Source: Serinus canaria
Taxonomy: Eukaryota; Chordata; Aves; Passeriformes; Fringillidae
Assembly: GCF_022539315.1 (NCBI RefSeq)
Contig: NC_066343.1
Location: 48,473,705-48,537,704, forward strand
DNA: 64,000 bases
Reading direction: 5' to 3'
Numbering within the stretch: the stretch's first letter is position 1; each line of letters opens with the position of its first letter. Below, piece after piece: positions 13,701 to 28,700 of this stretch. The notes below the pieces were generated by a model. The model did no database searches and had not been told where the DNA came from. It saw only the letters and a list, made by a program, of their open reading frames with translations. The position numbers and the translations under genes are program-made.

Positions 13701-16700
13701 ACATTAAGTGATGGCTTGTAACCTAACGACTGAACAGCAACTTCTGCCAAGTGAAGGACTTAACATTTCCAAGGAGGCCAAGTTTTTTTCTATCAATCCA
13801 CCTGCCACTTACTCAAGAGTCAAAAATTAGAAACAACCCTCCCAAAAGAAATGGAATGGGCAAAGTCAGAGCCAAGGTACGTTTGCTCCAATACAGCTGG
13901 AGCTCATTACCAATGTAGAATGCAGCTTCTACACTGTATTAGTTCAGTCTATGGCAGTTTCTCCATTATTGTTTACAGTGACTACAGAGCCAAATCCAGC
14001 TAGTTGTGACAATGAGACACAGATCCCTTAAAATCCCATCCATTCTTAAGTGTTGTACAAATACTACAGCTGACACGTACATACAAATATCACAACTCCA
14101 TATATTGGACAACAGTTTTTCGAAAAGGTTTTTCTTCTCAGCTTGAGCCCAGCTTGATTGTTATATTTTGGGATGCACACAATTTCCTCCCTTACCTGTG
14201 TGGTACATATTTGCAGGACTCAATAATTTGTTATGCAAAGGGTAACAAATTATTGCAGAGGGTTTGTATTTTGGTATTTGGGGTTTGAATTCTTTTCCAG
14301 AAGATGGAGAAAAGCCTTACCACACTGAAGAAAGACCATCTTGAAAATTAAGCCATCAATGAAATCTTTCACTCATTTTAGCTCTAGTTCAATAAAACGA
14401 AGAGCTTTAGCCCTCCTGCCCCTTCAAGGTCCCCTAGCAACTCAGCCTTTCTTCATTAAAGAATTCAGCCTTAAATAGGTACATGTACTCCCCTATTTTT
14501 CATGATTACAAAAAATATAAAAAGAAGAAGATTATAAGAATATAAAAATTAAATCCTTTTCCAGTTCTTCCAGACTTTCCATTCTGCCAATTACTCTCTA
14601 CATAAAGCTCCCATAAACCATGTCTTTCAAAGGCATGAGTTAAAATCCTTACTGGCCTTCTACAATTAAGCTTCAGAAAGAGCTGCATATGGATTTGTAA
14701 TGACAATGCTAGTCAGTCACTCCATTGTCCCCTCTTTCAGAGCCACTGCAATTAAGGCACTGTGCCACTTATCATTAGTCTATTAGCTCTGACATCTTTC
14801 CATCAACAAATGTACGTTAAAAAAGCTCTGCCGGTTCCAAGAATCATGCAACCTAACTAATATATTTTTGAAAGCTTAGTAAAAGGACTTTTAGTTAGAC
14901 TCGAATCCTTAGATTTCCTAGGTGGTAAACTTTACACAATGGCAAGCACTTTACAAAATGTCCGTGGACCCCTTTCAACAATAACTGCAACTCCAGCAGA
15001 TTTGTGAGTGATCCCAACACCTAAAGCCCTTTTACACAGAATTGTCTCCAACACTCTCAGGGTGCCCTTGTCTGGTCAACCCTTCCCAGCTCCCAGAGCA
15101 TAGTACCTACTGGTGAAAACACAGATGGTGAAATAATCCCATAAAGGGAAGATCTGAAACCAGGAAAATAAATTCTCCCTTGAGCCCTGTATTCAACAAG
15201 TAGATGGTATAAAAAGATGTGGCACTTGAAGATTGCCTGTTCATAGCAATCTATTCTTGCTTTTTCAGATTTTTACTTTCATTAAACATCTTACCTAGGC
15301 AAAGAAACATAAAAAACCTAGGACATTAAACATAAACAAGCACTGTGTACTTTGCTACATGTTTTTATATCCCCTCTGCATTCAACACTAAATCAAACTG
15401 ACCTAGCAAAAAAAAAACCAAAAAGACCAAACAAACCAAAAACCACCCCAAACAAAAAATAAATTGTCCAAAAACCAAACACCCTAAAAAAGCCCATCCC
15501 AAAACAAAAAACAAACTAACCCCCAAAAAATACAAAAGAAAAAAGATTAAAAAGAAACCTTATCTTTCAAAATTCAGGCTAGCACTGTAGGACCATGTGT
15601 CATACACGGATTCAAGCATGTATTCTGAAAACTACATAATAAAACCCATCATATTGCCCATGATGGAGGGAGAGGGGAATTCGCTAAATAATGACTAAGC
15701 ACTGCAGTGAAAAAGCACCACAACAGCCAAAAATGCTAGAAAACTAGAACTTTTTCACAGTGAGCTGCTATAGTGAAGGACAAATAGCCTGTACACTGCT
15801 CAGCATTTTTTGGTCACTCTTGGACAAAAGTCACCCACACATAAAGGAGTCTTCCAGCAGCACCAGCAAGCCACAGCTAACAACCTCACTCACTCAGATT
15901 ATGATCTTCAAAGACACTGAAACCTGACAGCCTATTACTTTATGATTCAAAGACTTGTTTGACCCTGCTTCTTCCTCAAACTTTTTTTCCTGTCATCTTA
16001 AGATCCTCACTATTCTTTGCAGAATTTGACTTGTTATATTTAAATGGCTGCCATACACTAAAGCAGAAAGTTACTTGCTTTAGCCCTTTCTAGCCCTCTT
16101 CATTTTGTATGTTCTCGGACATCTGACTCTGTGCAAAACATAATATCTGGACAAACTGCCTCACTAGTTTTAATCTAATGAGTGCTAAATGGTTTCCAAA
16201 GGAAAAAAAAACAACTATTGTTTCTGATAAAAGTATGTGGAAACTGGATTTTTGATGGGTCTGGACATAGGACTACCAGAAGATGTTTTCCAAGACGTGT
16301 ACACACAAGCAAATGTACCAAAAGATTTTTGTAGTTGTAACAATTAATGGAAAAAGTGGTCAACTGGTAATTCAAACAGATAAAAGATTTGCAACAGGGA
16401 AAGATAAAAAATAAATGGGCACAGATGAACAATCTAACACAGGTATGGATGTGATTTATGAAGTTGAGGGGCTTTTTTATATTTAACTGCATTCCCTAGC
16501 ATAGAATCTCAATAATGGCAGTTTTAACACTTTGCGAAGTCACATAGCTTATTACAGTTCAGAGAAACCACTTGTTTTTTTTAAAATAAAGAGCAAAACT
16601 TGTAGATGACTGCCTCCTAAAGGCCAAACGTGTTTTATCAATGCTAAAACATAGTTATTTAAACATTTGTGGAGATACAAAACAAAGAAGCTGGAAGGTT

Positions 16701-19700
16701 CTTTATTAAATCAGAAACTCATCAAGGTGCTATTTGCCAAATCATTTTGTAACACTGAAAGCTGCTCATCCACTGAAATTCTTGCTACAAATGAAAATAA
16801 TTTTAATAAAGAAAAAAAGCTATGCCTAAGAAAACTGTGCTGCACTTAGGATTCCTAAGTAAACACCATCCTAGCTCCCTTCCAACAACCCAGTAAGACA
16901 ATTCTTCATACAACCAACAATTCTCAGCACATTTGACTTTGTTGTCATCGTCATCACAAACACGGAGCCTTCATGGGTTTTTTTCCCCTTCTGCCTCTCC
17001 TATGTTCTTCCACTCATAATGTCCCTTTCCAACCACTAGTTTGGAAGCATGGACTACGTTATCCATCCAAAATACATAAAAGAGTAACAGCCCATGTGAA
17101 GCTAATTGAATTTTGTTGCAGACAGAAAGCAACAGAAGAAGAATTTGCCACTCCTGTGACTCATAATAACATGTATCAGCCATTGGAAATAGCATGCCCC
17201 AGTAAGTCATTACACTGTTAAAGGAACCATGCAAAACCACTTTTACCAGGATGAAAAAGACACCGGCAGCATCAGATAATTTCTCTGCTTGGATCTGAGC
17301 CTGTCTGAGGGTGCCACCAAACCACCTATCCTTTTATTATCTATTTTATCACCTCCTTCCCTTTCATCCATACACAAATATACAAAACTGATTGGCCACT
17401 TACTCTGTAGACCTCCTCAAGCAGCAGCTTAGCACAATTCTGGCCCAGTTCCTCAGGAAGCACAGCTGCTCCCTGGCCCTGAGGGTTTGAGGCTAGCTCA
17501 GCACTGAGAATAGTGCCATTGATGGTTTCTGCAGTAAGGCACATGCCAAAACCTGGTGATCTGAAAGAAAGTGAAAAAAGTGCATTTGATTTAAGGACAA
17601 AATTGAAGTAATGAGCCAAGACCTTCAAGTCATAAACAGCTCCTCCCATACGATGACAAACGTCCTGTTTGATACAACAGATTAACGCTGGAAAAAGAAA
17701 ATTAACAACTGTACTGAAAAGTCAAACCCAGCACCAGTTGCCACAAAACCCTATGTTGGCTTTTCCTGGGCCAAACTCTTTAAACAGAAAAATTTAAAAG
17801 AAAATAAAAAGCCATACAAACCCTAGAAATGTTCGGGTTTTTCTTAACAGAGGAGTGTTACCTTTCACATTTATTTAATTTGTGCTTGATAAACATTTCA
17901 AAGGTATCTGGTGTTTCTTCTCTGCAACACTGAAAACCAAAACCACCCTTCTTTAAGGTTTCAGCTCTTCCCCTGGAAGCAGCAATATTTAGCAAAATTA
18001 GACTAAATAGTTAGTATCAAGGATACTGCTGTCATAATGGATTCATATTTAAGGTGAATGTCACAGTAGCATCAGAAACCCAGCCAGACAGGTTGAAAGT
18101 GATTCACTTCCTCTTCCCATGCTATTATTTACTCCTCTGCATGAGCTGCATGTAATAAAAATAATGTTGCTGGCCCAAATCATTTGACTTTTAAAATTTC
18201 ATAGAAAGATGAAAAACAAAATTGAGACCCCAAAACTACACAGCTTCCAGAAATATTTTTGCAATTCTGATCCTGTAAACAGTCTGGAGCCATTAAAGTT
18301 ACAATCCGGGCATATTAAAAATTATGAAGGATTGGAAAAGACAGAAAATAATAAAAATTTCTTCAACAATTTCTACGTTCACAAACGTTTTAATCTAACA
18401 AATTTTAATGAAATACTTCAAAAAGCAGAAACAGTGAAAGAAAATATGAATGCCCGCATTTGATCATACAGACAGAAAACTATCAAATGAGTTATCCAGA
18501 ATCTTTCAACCTCAAGGAAGAAGACATCAGAGATGACAGATACCAGCAAAATTCTCTGAATCGCATCCACCACTTCTGTGTTCTGTCGCTAAACAAAATC
18601 TGTGGAAGTACAATAAATTAATTTTCGAGTCCTTGCTAGTGAGAAGACACTCAGCAGAAGACAATCCATACTGCTTTAACACTTCCTTAAAACACCTCAG
18701 TCCCATCCTTAATACTACTATTTCCATCAGAAGGTGTACAGTCAACTTTGAATCTTGGTTTCCTGAACATATCATGGCACCTCGATCTTAAACTCTCTTC
18801 AAAGCAACAGACTGAAAAATGAAGGGAGCTCCAAATGCCCTCAGTGGCAGTAGTGATGTATTTCATTCCTTGTTAAAAAAAATACACTTCTATCCATGTT
18901 ATGTAAGTAAAACAAATATATCTAGTGAATCATCCATTCTTTCTTTGTGAGAAATATTTATTCCAAATCAACAAAAAATAGAAGACTGTGATCTAAAACT
19001 CAGTAAAATTAGACCAGGACACACTAGCAAATAAACAAATGCAGAATTACAAGTCTGTTTCCTGTAAATTCTGGATACTCACTTTCCAGAGTTGGCCCCC
19101 TTCATATGGTCTGTGTAGATATAGATGTCTGGAAGAAATTTATTCAGGATGCCTCTTGCAGATTCCACCATTCTGTTTGCCATCTGTGGTGACACTCGGA
19201 CAGAGTATCTACATTTCTGAGCTAAGAAATCCATTGTGATCACAAGAAAAAATTGAAAGCAGAGACTGACAAGAGTGAAGAAGCCCCAGTGCATTATTTC
19301 AGAAAACATGTGTTTTATACATCTATTCATGGGCTTTTGCCCATGCTCCCATACCTAGAGAACCATATACATGTAAGTGCTCCCTACAGTCTTTTTGTTG
19401 ATATACCCTGAAGTGAAGTACACAGAACATGTGCTGAAGAACAGATTACTACTAAGTAAACATCTATCTTGAAAATGCCCTTCATTGAATTTAAATTGCT
19501 CTTCTGTCATCTTGTACTTTCTTATGATGGAGGAAGTCCCATGTGCTCTGTTCTTCATGTTTTATTAAAACATGATCCTGAGTGAAGTTTCTGTGAATTA
19601 GCAGCAAAAAAAATCTTGCCTTCCTGTTTCTGTAAGGGAGAAATTGGGAAGATTAATAAGAAATTAAGGACAAAAAATTCCAACAGAAAAAAATTGAAGG

Positions 19701-22700
19701 AGGAATTTCTATACCATCTCTTGTGGAGTAGGCAAACCCAAAACTTTTGGATCTCAGGGCAAAAATCATTAAAAAATAATCAGAAAACTGGTTGCTCTGC
19801 ACAGTTGACACTCTCAGTATTTTGGATTGTATGAAAGGCTGCTGTAATACGATCTCCACAGCTATTAGGAAGAAGATTTACTCAGATGAATCTTGGAGGA
19901 ACAAAAGTACACATACAAAAGAAGTAAGAACTTATCCTTCCAGATGTTTTGTATTCTATTGCCTTGAAGGACCACTTAATAGCTAAACTAAAATGAGTCT
20001 GCCTCCCACCATGCTTAAAGGCAAACCCATACCCCTGAGAAAAGGCCCAGGAAAGCCTACAGCAAGGTAGAAATTCAGAATTCAAGCAGATACATCAGTC
20101 AAAGTGGTCCAGAATGGTGCTGCACATTACTGTCAGTTTAGAACAACGGCAGTAAAGCCATGATCACTGCTTCCTCCTCCACACAGAAACTTACCTATTT
20201 ACTACAGAGCAGAATGAATTACAAAATCACTTTCTCCACTAATATACCTCTATCACCAAAAGCACCATGAGCTGCCTCCTTTCTGTTCTACAGCACATGT
20301 ATCCAGTAAAACTGCTCTTACTTGACACTACTGCACTTATCTAAATGCTGCAACTGGACAAGGCAGTCAAAACATCCAGTTTATACACACAGTTGTGATG
20401 GCATGCCATGAAGTAAAAGAAGAAACAGGCTGCAAATCTACATCTCTGGCAGAAAACGTGACCTCATTCCTGCTTTCTTTTTGAGTAATCAATGCCAAAT
20501 CATGTTTGGGACTCTCAAACACAAATTAAACTACATGTTGGCCACTGCTTAAGACAGTTTCATGTAAGGGATTTCTACCTTCTTTCTACAATGACAGCAG
20601 ATTCATGACAGATACCATACAAAGGCCACAAGAGAAAAATAAAGTCAAAAGAAACAAACAATCAAAAACTTTGGCTAGATTTGCAGTTGTTTGAAAAAGT
20701 AAGGAGTTCCAAGAGTATTTTGTGCCCTTATCTCCATGTGGAATAAAACCTCCTTCACTTCACCTGCACTGGTACTACCAAAGGTAAAGAGCCAAAGAAC
20801 TCTCTTTGAAAACATACCAAAAAGCTCAGTGTGTGCTGCAAGGTGTAAACTGAATTAAGATTTAACTATCACACTAAACTGACACCCCATCTAACTTCTG
20901 CTGAACTAGTAACTGCCAAGATGTCACCTATTCAATGCACATTGGTCACTACTGAATTTACACACAAAGTAAGATTTCTTTAAGCGCTCCTACATTATGG
21001 GATGAAAGGTATTTTAACTTATTCTTGCTAGCGAAAAGATTTTAAATAGTGCTGTTCAGCTTTGGATTTATTCAATAGCCTACAGATGCTTTTTAAAGAG
21101 CAATATTTTGAACACAGGAGTTTTGAGACACAGTCCTAAAGAATCTAGCTGTATGGCCCCTCTGTGTAATATTGGCCTGTGTTACCTAGAAACATGCTCA
21201 GAAACATGGGTGCACGTCTATGACTTCCGAATTAGGGGACTTCTTTTCAATAAGCAAACCCATTTAAAAGTGGTAAAACAGACAAACAAAAAGGATACGC
21301 AGTTCCTCTGATGCGCTTGATTTTTCCAGGGTCTGTGAACTGAACAGGCTGCAAGACCTTTCTCACTGGGCAAGAAAACAGTATCTCTCCACCCCCTTTG
21401 GGAGGCATTCCTCTTCGGTTGATCTAGAACAAATAACGAAGGAAAAAAAGCAGATTAGTAAATAGTACAAAGAATGGACCTACACACTCCAAAATTACAA
21501 TTTTATTTCTCAGAGAATAAAATGTTTTAAGTAAGGGCATTATGTGAACACAGGCAAGAAAACCACATCCTAAAACAGAAATGGGTTTTGCATCAAAATT
21601 AAAAGCAGGCACTGATTTCTTTGCTCCTCTCAAGTAAAGCATGGTTTCTCAATAGGAAACAGTGCAAAACCAAACAAAAACATCTTTAACAAAACAACCT
21701 TGGCTTAACACTTGTCTCTAGCAGCAGATTGCAACTCGCTGCTGAGGAGACTAGAACTATTTGATTTGAGCTGAGTTGATTACAGCATGGTGCTGATAAT
21801 GGCAAGGTCGTGGCTTTGATTCCCATATGGAACATGCACTAAAGATTTGGACTTGCTGATCCTTACAGGTCCCTTCCAACTCAGAATATTCCGTGTGTAA
21901 GGGATTAGAATGAACACATTCCCACTAACAGGTCTGTCTAGCCTGACCCAGTCCCACCCCTCCAAGCCAAGGATGGAGCTGGGACATGGGCCAGTGAGTG
22001 GGTCTGGGCAGGGAAGCCCAGAGCTAGACAGGGCAGGGCTGTGGCTAGCTGAAGGCCAGCCCTGCTGCAGGGTCACAGGAGCAGAGGCTGACAGTGCCAG
22101 GACGATGACATGGGCTGTGGGCAGAGTGGGGGTGAGGGGTGAGCCTTTGCAGAGCAAGGCACCAGCAGGCCCCAGCAGGGCAGCCAGACCCTTCACACAT
22201 TTCTCACACCTAAAAGAAACCCAAATGTTGTTTTTTATCCAGATTTACTGGGCCTCTGAAGACTGTAATCTTCAAGAAAAACTTCTTTCCTCTATTTTCC
22301 AAACTGGAAACAAACCTCAACTACCCAAACACAGAATCAGCTCTCCTACAGGTGAAGCAGGTTAAAGATACCATTTTTAATTCTCAGCCCCAAGCATGGG
22401 GCAGAATGAACAAGCAGAAATAAAAAGATAATAAATGAACTGAAAAGCAACAAAAAGCAAAAAGGTTTCTCAGTCTTCTCTGGAGACTCAGGAAAGTCAC
22501 TACTTTCTCCTTACACTCCCTATCACCGTGTGGCTCGTAGCCACAACGAATTATCTGCTAAGAGACAGAAACCCACAGCAAGCACATGGCCCCATGAAGT
22601 ACTGCAGGAGCATCATTTCAACACATGCTTGAAAAGAGAGGAACAAACTGTCTTACCTTGATTTCCAGACTTTCACCATCAATTCCAAATTTCTTCAGAA

Positions 22701-25700
22701 GGGGTAGAGCTGTTGCCTTAAGGACATCAACCTATGTGCCACACAGAATTTTGAGAAAAGACTCTCTATTGGAAGTTAGGTTAGTCAGTAATTTAAAAAA
22801 TCACTAATTTGTGAGGTGACTAAGAGAGACAAGTCTTCTTCATCGAAGGTATTTTATGGGAAAACATGGGAATGAAGCAGAGAGCTTCATCTACTTAGCC
22901 TACCACAATACATCATTACTAAAAAAAATTTCCTAGAACAAATTACTGGCAGATAGAATTTCCTGTTCTGGCTTTCTTCCTCAGCCTGATTTTGAATGCC
23001 ATATGTAAAACATCTTACTTATTTCTCTGAACAGTGAAACATTTCTCTGAACATTCCTATGTTATTGAGAAAATAATATTCTTCTGTCATTACTAAAAAA
23101 TTCCTATACCACTGCATTTTTTCAATCATCACTGCAAGAGCAGGCCCTTGATTTGGCAGAAAGATCATTCTACCAACAACTTCTTTTTACCTGTTTCTAA
23201 GAAGCAGAAGCTTCTGTTGAAGCACTTAAAAGAAACTGAAGTGGGCAACACATCACCACTGTACTCCCTTTTAAGCCAGGTGCTCACCAGGTCCAGGTCT
23301 GAACAGAATTATCCTTGTCATTACTCTTCCTAATTCCTAAGACTACAGGGACTGCCCTCTTCTTCCCTCTTCTGAAACTTCAGTAGTCTTGCCAAACATG
23401 ACTAAATTATTTAGCAGTGCAACAGCACGGGGAGTTACCCAAGACAAATAGCTGTGGAGAGACAGGATCAGGACAGCATGACCAAAGAGAAGACAAACAC
23501 AGATATAAAGGAAACAGTCATGAGGTAGAGAGCATTTGAGGAGGCAGATAAAAAGCACCCTCTTTCCCATGCCTTCAGCCAAAATTCATAATTCTTGAAT
23601 TTAATTTTCTCTGCTTTGAAGAGTGCAAACCACTGACAAAATTGCAGCACATACCTCATCTACAAATCTGTGAACATTTTGTTAGTGGTACCTGAGGAGC
23701 TATGAGTGTATGTTGTAGCTCTCACTTACAAACCCTGCTGGACAACATATTTCCTTTTTTACAGAAAGACATTTGGTGTTGTTTTTAGTATCAATACTTG
23801 AATGTCTATATTAAAATAAACAAAACTGCAAGCCAATGCTTAACTTCTTTCAACTTACAAAGTTTACGGTTTTTTAAAGCCAGGGTACCTTGCTTTGGTC
23901 CTTCAACAGCATTCATTAACTATATAAATTTGACTTTTGGAGTAAAGCCTTTACTAACATGCATGTGCACAAGCATGCGAATACCACTGGCAGAAGTCTT
24001 AACAAGCTGATCTGGTTCAAATTAAAATTACACAACATTTCTTCCTCCTTCTCAAGAAACAAAACATACCAGTAAAAAATAAAAACTTTCCTGTGTAGGT
24101 TAAGAACTCAAAAAACTTCAAGACTTGTAGTTTTCAGTCCTCAGAAAAATTCCAGGCATAACACTTAGAGGTACCAGACAGACAAATGATAAGACTGACT
24201 GTTCCGATTTCGCTGCCTAAACAGAGGCGGTAATCAGCAGTATTTGAAGAATGGGAGAAGGCTGTTCTGCCTCGCAGACAAGCAGGGATTTGGGCAGGAT
24301 GTGAAGCAGTTCATTGAAAATTACAAAACAGCAACCATTTTTCTATCCTTTTGCCTATCCTCAGCCATAAACCCCATCCCTTAGCTCCCCTTGGAGGGTA
24401 GTTATTCCATTTCCAGTACAGACAGCATAACACCAAGTTGCACCTAAACAGATGCATCATACAACTGATGGTATCCCTCACCACAAATGACAACGTTCTA
24501 ATTCACATACATATTGCTCATTTGCAAAGCTCTGTAATGCAAATCACTTATCACTTCCCTTTAAAGAAATCTACAGTAGCTAAAAAAAAGGTAGAAAAGT
24601 AACTTTAAGAATCCCTTATCCAGTGCAAAGGTACTAAAAAAAAACTAAACAAAACACCCCGATAGAGACCCAGCAGCACATGGACACCTGAGAAAGGGAA
24701 AAGCACCAGTTGGCCTGTATCTCCATTGGCATTGCACATATCACTGAGCTCCACCTAACACACTGGGTTACATTTCGCCAAAAAGGGCCTAGATTGGGAG
24801 AAGGGAAAAAATAGAGTTTAACGGGGAAGAAAGAACCATGGGAAGAAAACTCAGCAGGAAAAACTTCTTGTTTTCTACAGACAACTGTTGAATTCTGATT
24901 AAGATTGACGATTACTGCTTTTAAGCTAAATTTCATATACTAGTCTCATGTCAGCATGACAGTCATTTGAACTCAAAGTCCCATGGTATAACTGTAAAAA
25001 ACTACAACACCTGGAAACACAAACATCAAGAATGATTACTCTAAAATAGGGTAGTGCAGCTATATCTAAATGTCAGAATGACAAGACATAGAGAAGGAAA
25101 GGAAAATAGGAGCTATCAATTGCGTGCCATATCCATTCCCTTCAAAAAGGCACTTTACAAAGGGCACCCTCTGCATACATAATCACTATACAGAGAAACT
25201 TTAAACTGCCTCAACTTTTAAGTCCCACATGGTTGGTCCCACAAGCTACCAGGGTCAGATCTCACCAGTGACAGCACAGGAAAACATTGCAAGCATAGGC
25301 TGCCAGTGAACAGTCCAGGCTGGTATTCCAAAGGCTTATCTCTTCCTGACAAGTGACAGCAAAGTAGCATTCCTTTCACCCATTTAGGATGTATCACTCA
25401 CACAGTAATAATACTGTGCAGTATTAGCATAGAATCATAGAATGTTTTTAGGGTTGGAAGAGACCATAGGCAGGGACACCTCCCACTAGACCAGGTCCCT
25501 GTTCAACCTGGCTTTGTACACTGCCAGGGCTGTGGCATTCACACTTGTCAGGCTGATTTGTTCCAGGGTCTAATGATGTACCAAATAATATGGATAACAC
25601 TATTATTAATAATGTCAGCACAGTCCCACTCGGAACAAGTGCATGTTCAGTGGCCATAGTACTCTTTAGGAGTCATGCCAGTTGTCAAAAAGCTTTCAAT

Positions 25701-28700
25701 TGGACGCTATTGGAGGGCTATTAATGTATGTAAACAAACACAACAGTAAACACACACTCTTCTACTCCAGGAATGCAGCCTGACCTGTGCCTCACTGAAC
25801 TCAGTTAAGTCTTTCCTTCTACAAGAGGTCCTTTAGAAACTCTTCCTCTCGCCTGAATCTCTTCTACTCTCCTCACAGCAGGAGATCCACAATATTCCCT
25901 TGCAAAGGAGATCCACAATATCCACCTGACAAGGAGGTCTCTGGTGAAGAGCAACCTCAAGCCACACAGCAATCACATCCCAGCAATCACATCCCACATC
26001 CCAATACTTCTGTGTACATGGCTGTGTAAAAGCCAAGATCTCAGGCTGAAAGCAGACTTCACAAAGCCCAGTGGGTCAGCCAACCTGTTCCCTGCCACCA
26101 CAACAGAAAGGTCACACTCCCCTGGTTGCACACATATTCCTGCTACTTGCCTCCCGCTGGCTACAGTTCTTCATAAACTGCTCCAGTGTGGATTCCCCAT
26201 GAGCTCACAAATCCTGCCAGCAAACCCGCTCCAGCATAGGCTCCTCTCTCCACAGGCCTGCAGGTCCTGCCAGGATTCTGCTCCAGTGCAGGTTTCCCAT
26301 GGGTTCACAGCCACATTCAGGCATCCACCTGCTCTAGCGTGGGGCCCTGCAGTGGCTGCAGGTAGACACTTGCTCTGCTGTTGACACTTACGGGTTGCAG
26401 GACAGCTGCCTCACCATGGTCTTCATTATGAGCAGGGGAATCTCTGCTCCAGTGCATGGAACACCTCCCATTTTTCACTGGCCCTGCTCTCTGCAGGGCT
26501 ATTTCTCACACATATTCTCACTCTTCTCTCCAGCTCCAGGTAATTCCACTGTTCCACCCCCCAGCTATTTCTCCTTAAAGCTGTCACCCCAGCAGGGCTA
26601 CCACCATCACTGATGGGCTCAGACTTGGCCAGCGGTGGGTCTGTCTTGGAGGCAGGTGACATGGCCTCTGTCAGATGAAGGGGAAACTTCTGTCAGCTTT
26701 TTATTGTAGCATCCCAGCCATGCAAATCCAATACAACCCACTAAATTGAAATAGAGAGGTTGCTACATGAAGAGCAGCAGGTAAATCCCCTAAACTTCCA
26801 CACTGTAGTCACACTGGTTTGCCTTTCCACCTTTGGAAAGCAGATAGCATACAGATGGATAAACAAATTCAAGCACCTCTTTTTGGGCAAGCATAGGTAA
26901 TAATGGTTCACTGAGTTTATATACACCCTCTGTCTACTGAAAAATAAAACCCAAAATCTATTTAAAACCAAGTTTCCATTTACTTAAGCATACAAATAAA
27001 TTAGAGTAACACTTAAATTTGTGCTTTTAGTCTCAGAAACCAGCAAAGACGTGTTACACCAAACAACTTGTATAAGTCCTCTAAGTACCTTATTGGTGTG
27101 CGCCAGGATTAATGTTTATTCAGGCAAGTTAAACAGATATAAGCCAGGGTTAAAACAATTTTAGGACCTGGTATTCAGTTACAACCACTTAAGGTTAGCA
27201 AGTATGAGCTGAGTCACAGTAACTGAAGTTGTTACTGTGTTGTCACTAAGAACTAAAACATAGTCTCCACTATAGCACAATGAACTTAAGATGTAACTCT
27301 TTACATGCATCTGATTTACATTCAGGGTAGGGAGCCTGGGAGTCAGCTGATGTATGCCAACCGACTTGTCTAAGTTTTGGCAAGTGCAAGCACCCTTCCA
27401 GCACAAAATGGCCTTAATTCTTGCACCCATTTGAACTAAGATAGTTCAATCTAAGGCCCATGTGACTGATGCCCAAAAGGAGATAATTTCCAGAATCAAG
27501 ACTCCATTGTTTAGAGGAGTGTCCAAATTTACTTGAAAGCAATATGAACATTGGACTACTCTTCATCTCCAGATTATTGCAAGAATTTCTCCATTGTGAT
27601 TAAACAGTCAACAAAAAAGGACTTTGATTCTTAAAACTTACCAGTTACAATAAGTAATTTTAATCACAATGACTGAAAGGGTAGCAAAAAATACTTCCTC
27701 TTTTTTTCTTATAGCGCTGTGTACAACCCACTTTGATCATCCCTTGACTCATGGGGATGTCTCACACAGCCACAGGTGAGAAAATTAGTTTTTTAAATGA
27801 CCAGAGAAACACAGCTGAAAAGTCCTGAATTCGAGCAGGACTCAGGGGCTTGCTTACTATCTGTAGTTATACTTCACAGGTATTTGTATTCATTTAAACT
27901 GGTTACAGTTTCAGATTACAGTGTGTCCTTAATTTACTGAGGTGAAAACAGGCAGCATCCAATCACCATTCAAAAAGTAAAGAGTAATGCTCTTCTCTAG
28001 AAGTTTACGTTTGGAGTTTTTGGAAAAAAATAAATTAAGAGCATGACCACTAATCATTACTTCAGCATTCTGATCATGTCTCCCACAGCTCATTTCTGTA
28101 GCAACACTGGTACAAAACAAAGGACTGCAGATCAGTAATAGAAACCAAGGCAAGCATTTCATAGCCATTTGACCTACCACACCTTCTGGCATGTTTCTGA
28201 AGAACCAGAGAGCTATTACATACTTTTACTACTGTAATTGCCTAATCATCATGTGACTCCTGTTCCTAATAGAAAGAAGGCTTGACAGCAGCAGCGGTCT
28301 GGCTATGTCCAGAACCCAACAGAAGAGAAAGATTCCTTCCTTTTGCACTCATATTTTGAAGACACTTTCTTCTTTACAGAGCAAATACAAGTGGGGGGCA
28401 GGAGAAATAATCCATTGAAATTCTAAGAGAAGAACCTAACACAAAATGCATTGTGTGTCAGGGCCTCACAATTAGAAGGCATTTAAAAGGAGTTTGCAGG
28501 GGAGAAGACAGAAGCCGTACAGAACTGAACGTCAGTTCAGCCAGGGAGATTACAAACTGAAGTTTAGAGTGTGATACACTCTAGTTTAGCAGGTGCTTCT
28601 TTGACTCAGAGAGTTTGCTAATGCAGCAACAATGGATACTTCTGGATGTGAGGGATGCTAAAAATTCAACATGTTTTAGACACTTCTTCCCAGTCTCACT

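Larger units (their letters stand above)
8176..17403 (-). other. RCL1: RCL1 intron 7
   Basis: This is the longest RCL1 intron, 9.2 kb. It contains a perfect inverted repeat at 9090-9131, a 2.65 kb CR1 remnant at 10641-13290 and an A/C-rich low-complexity stretch near 15408-15560. I recognise nothing else. Confidence 0.85.

Noticed and set aside
19069..19082. A second GTATCC motif, four bases inside RCL1 intron 6, suggesting another U12 donor
   Set aside because: The U2 donor GTGAGT at 19082 gives the correct reading frame, the bases after GTATCC (AGAA) do not match U12, and the acceptor has a normal pyrimidine tract.
22081..22365. Possible gene in the long overlapping frames at 21780-22365
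   Set aside because: The frames run through a SINE tail and a GC-rich patch in both directions with no conserved motif.
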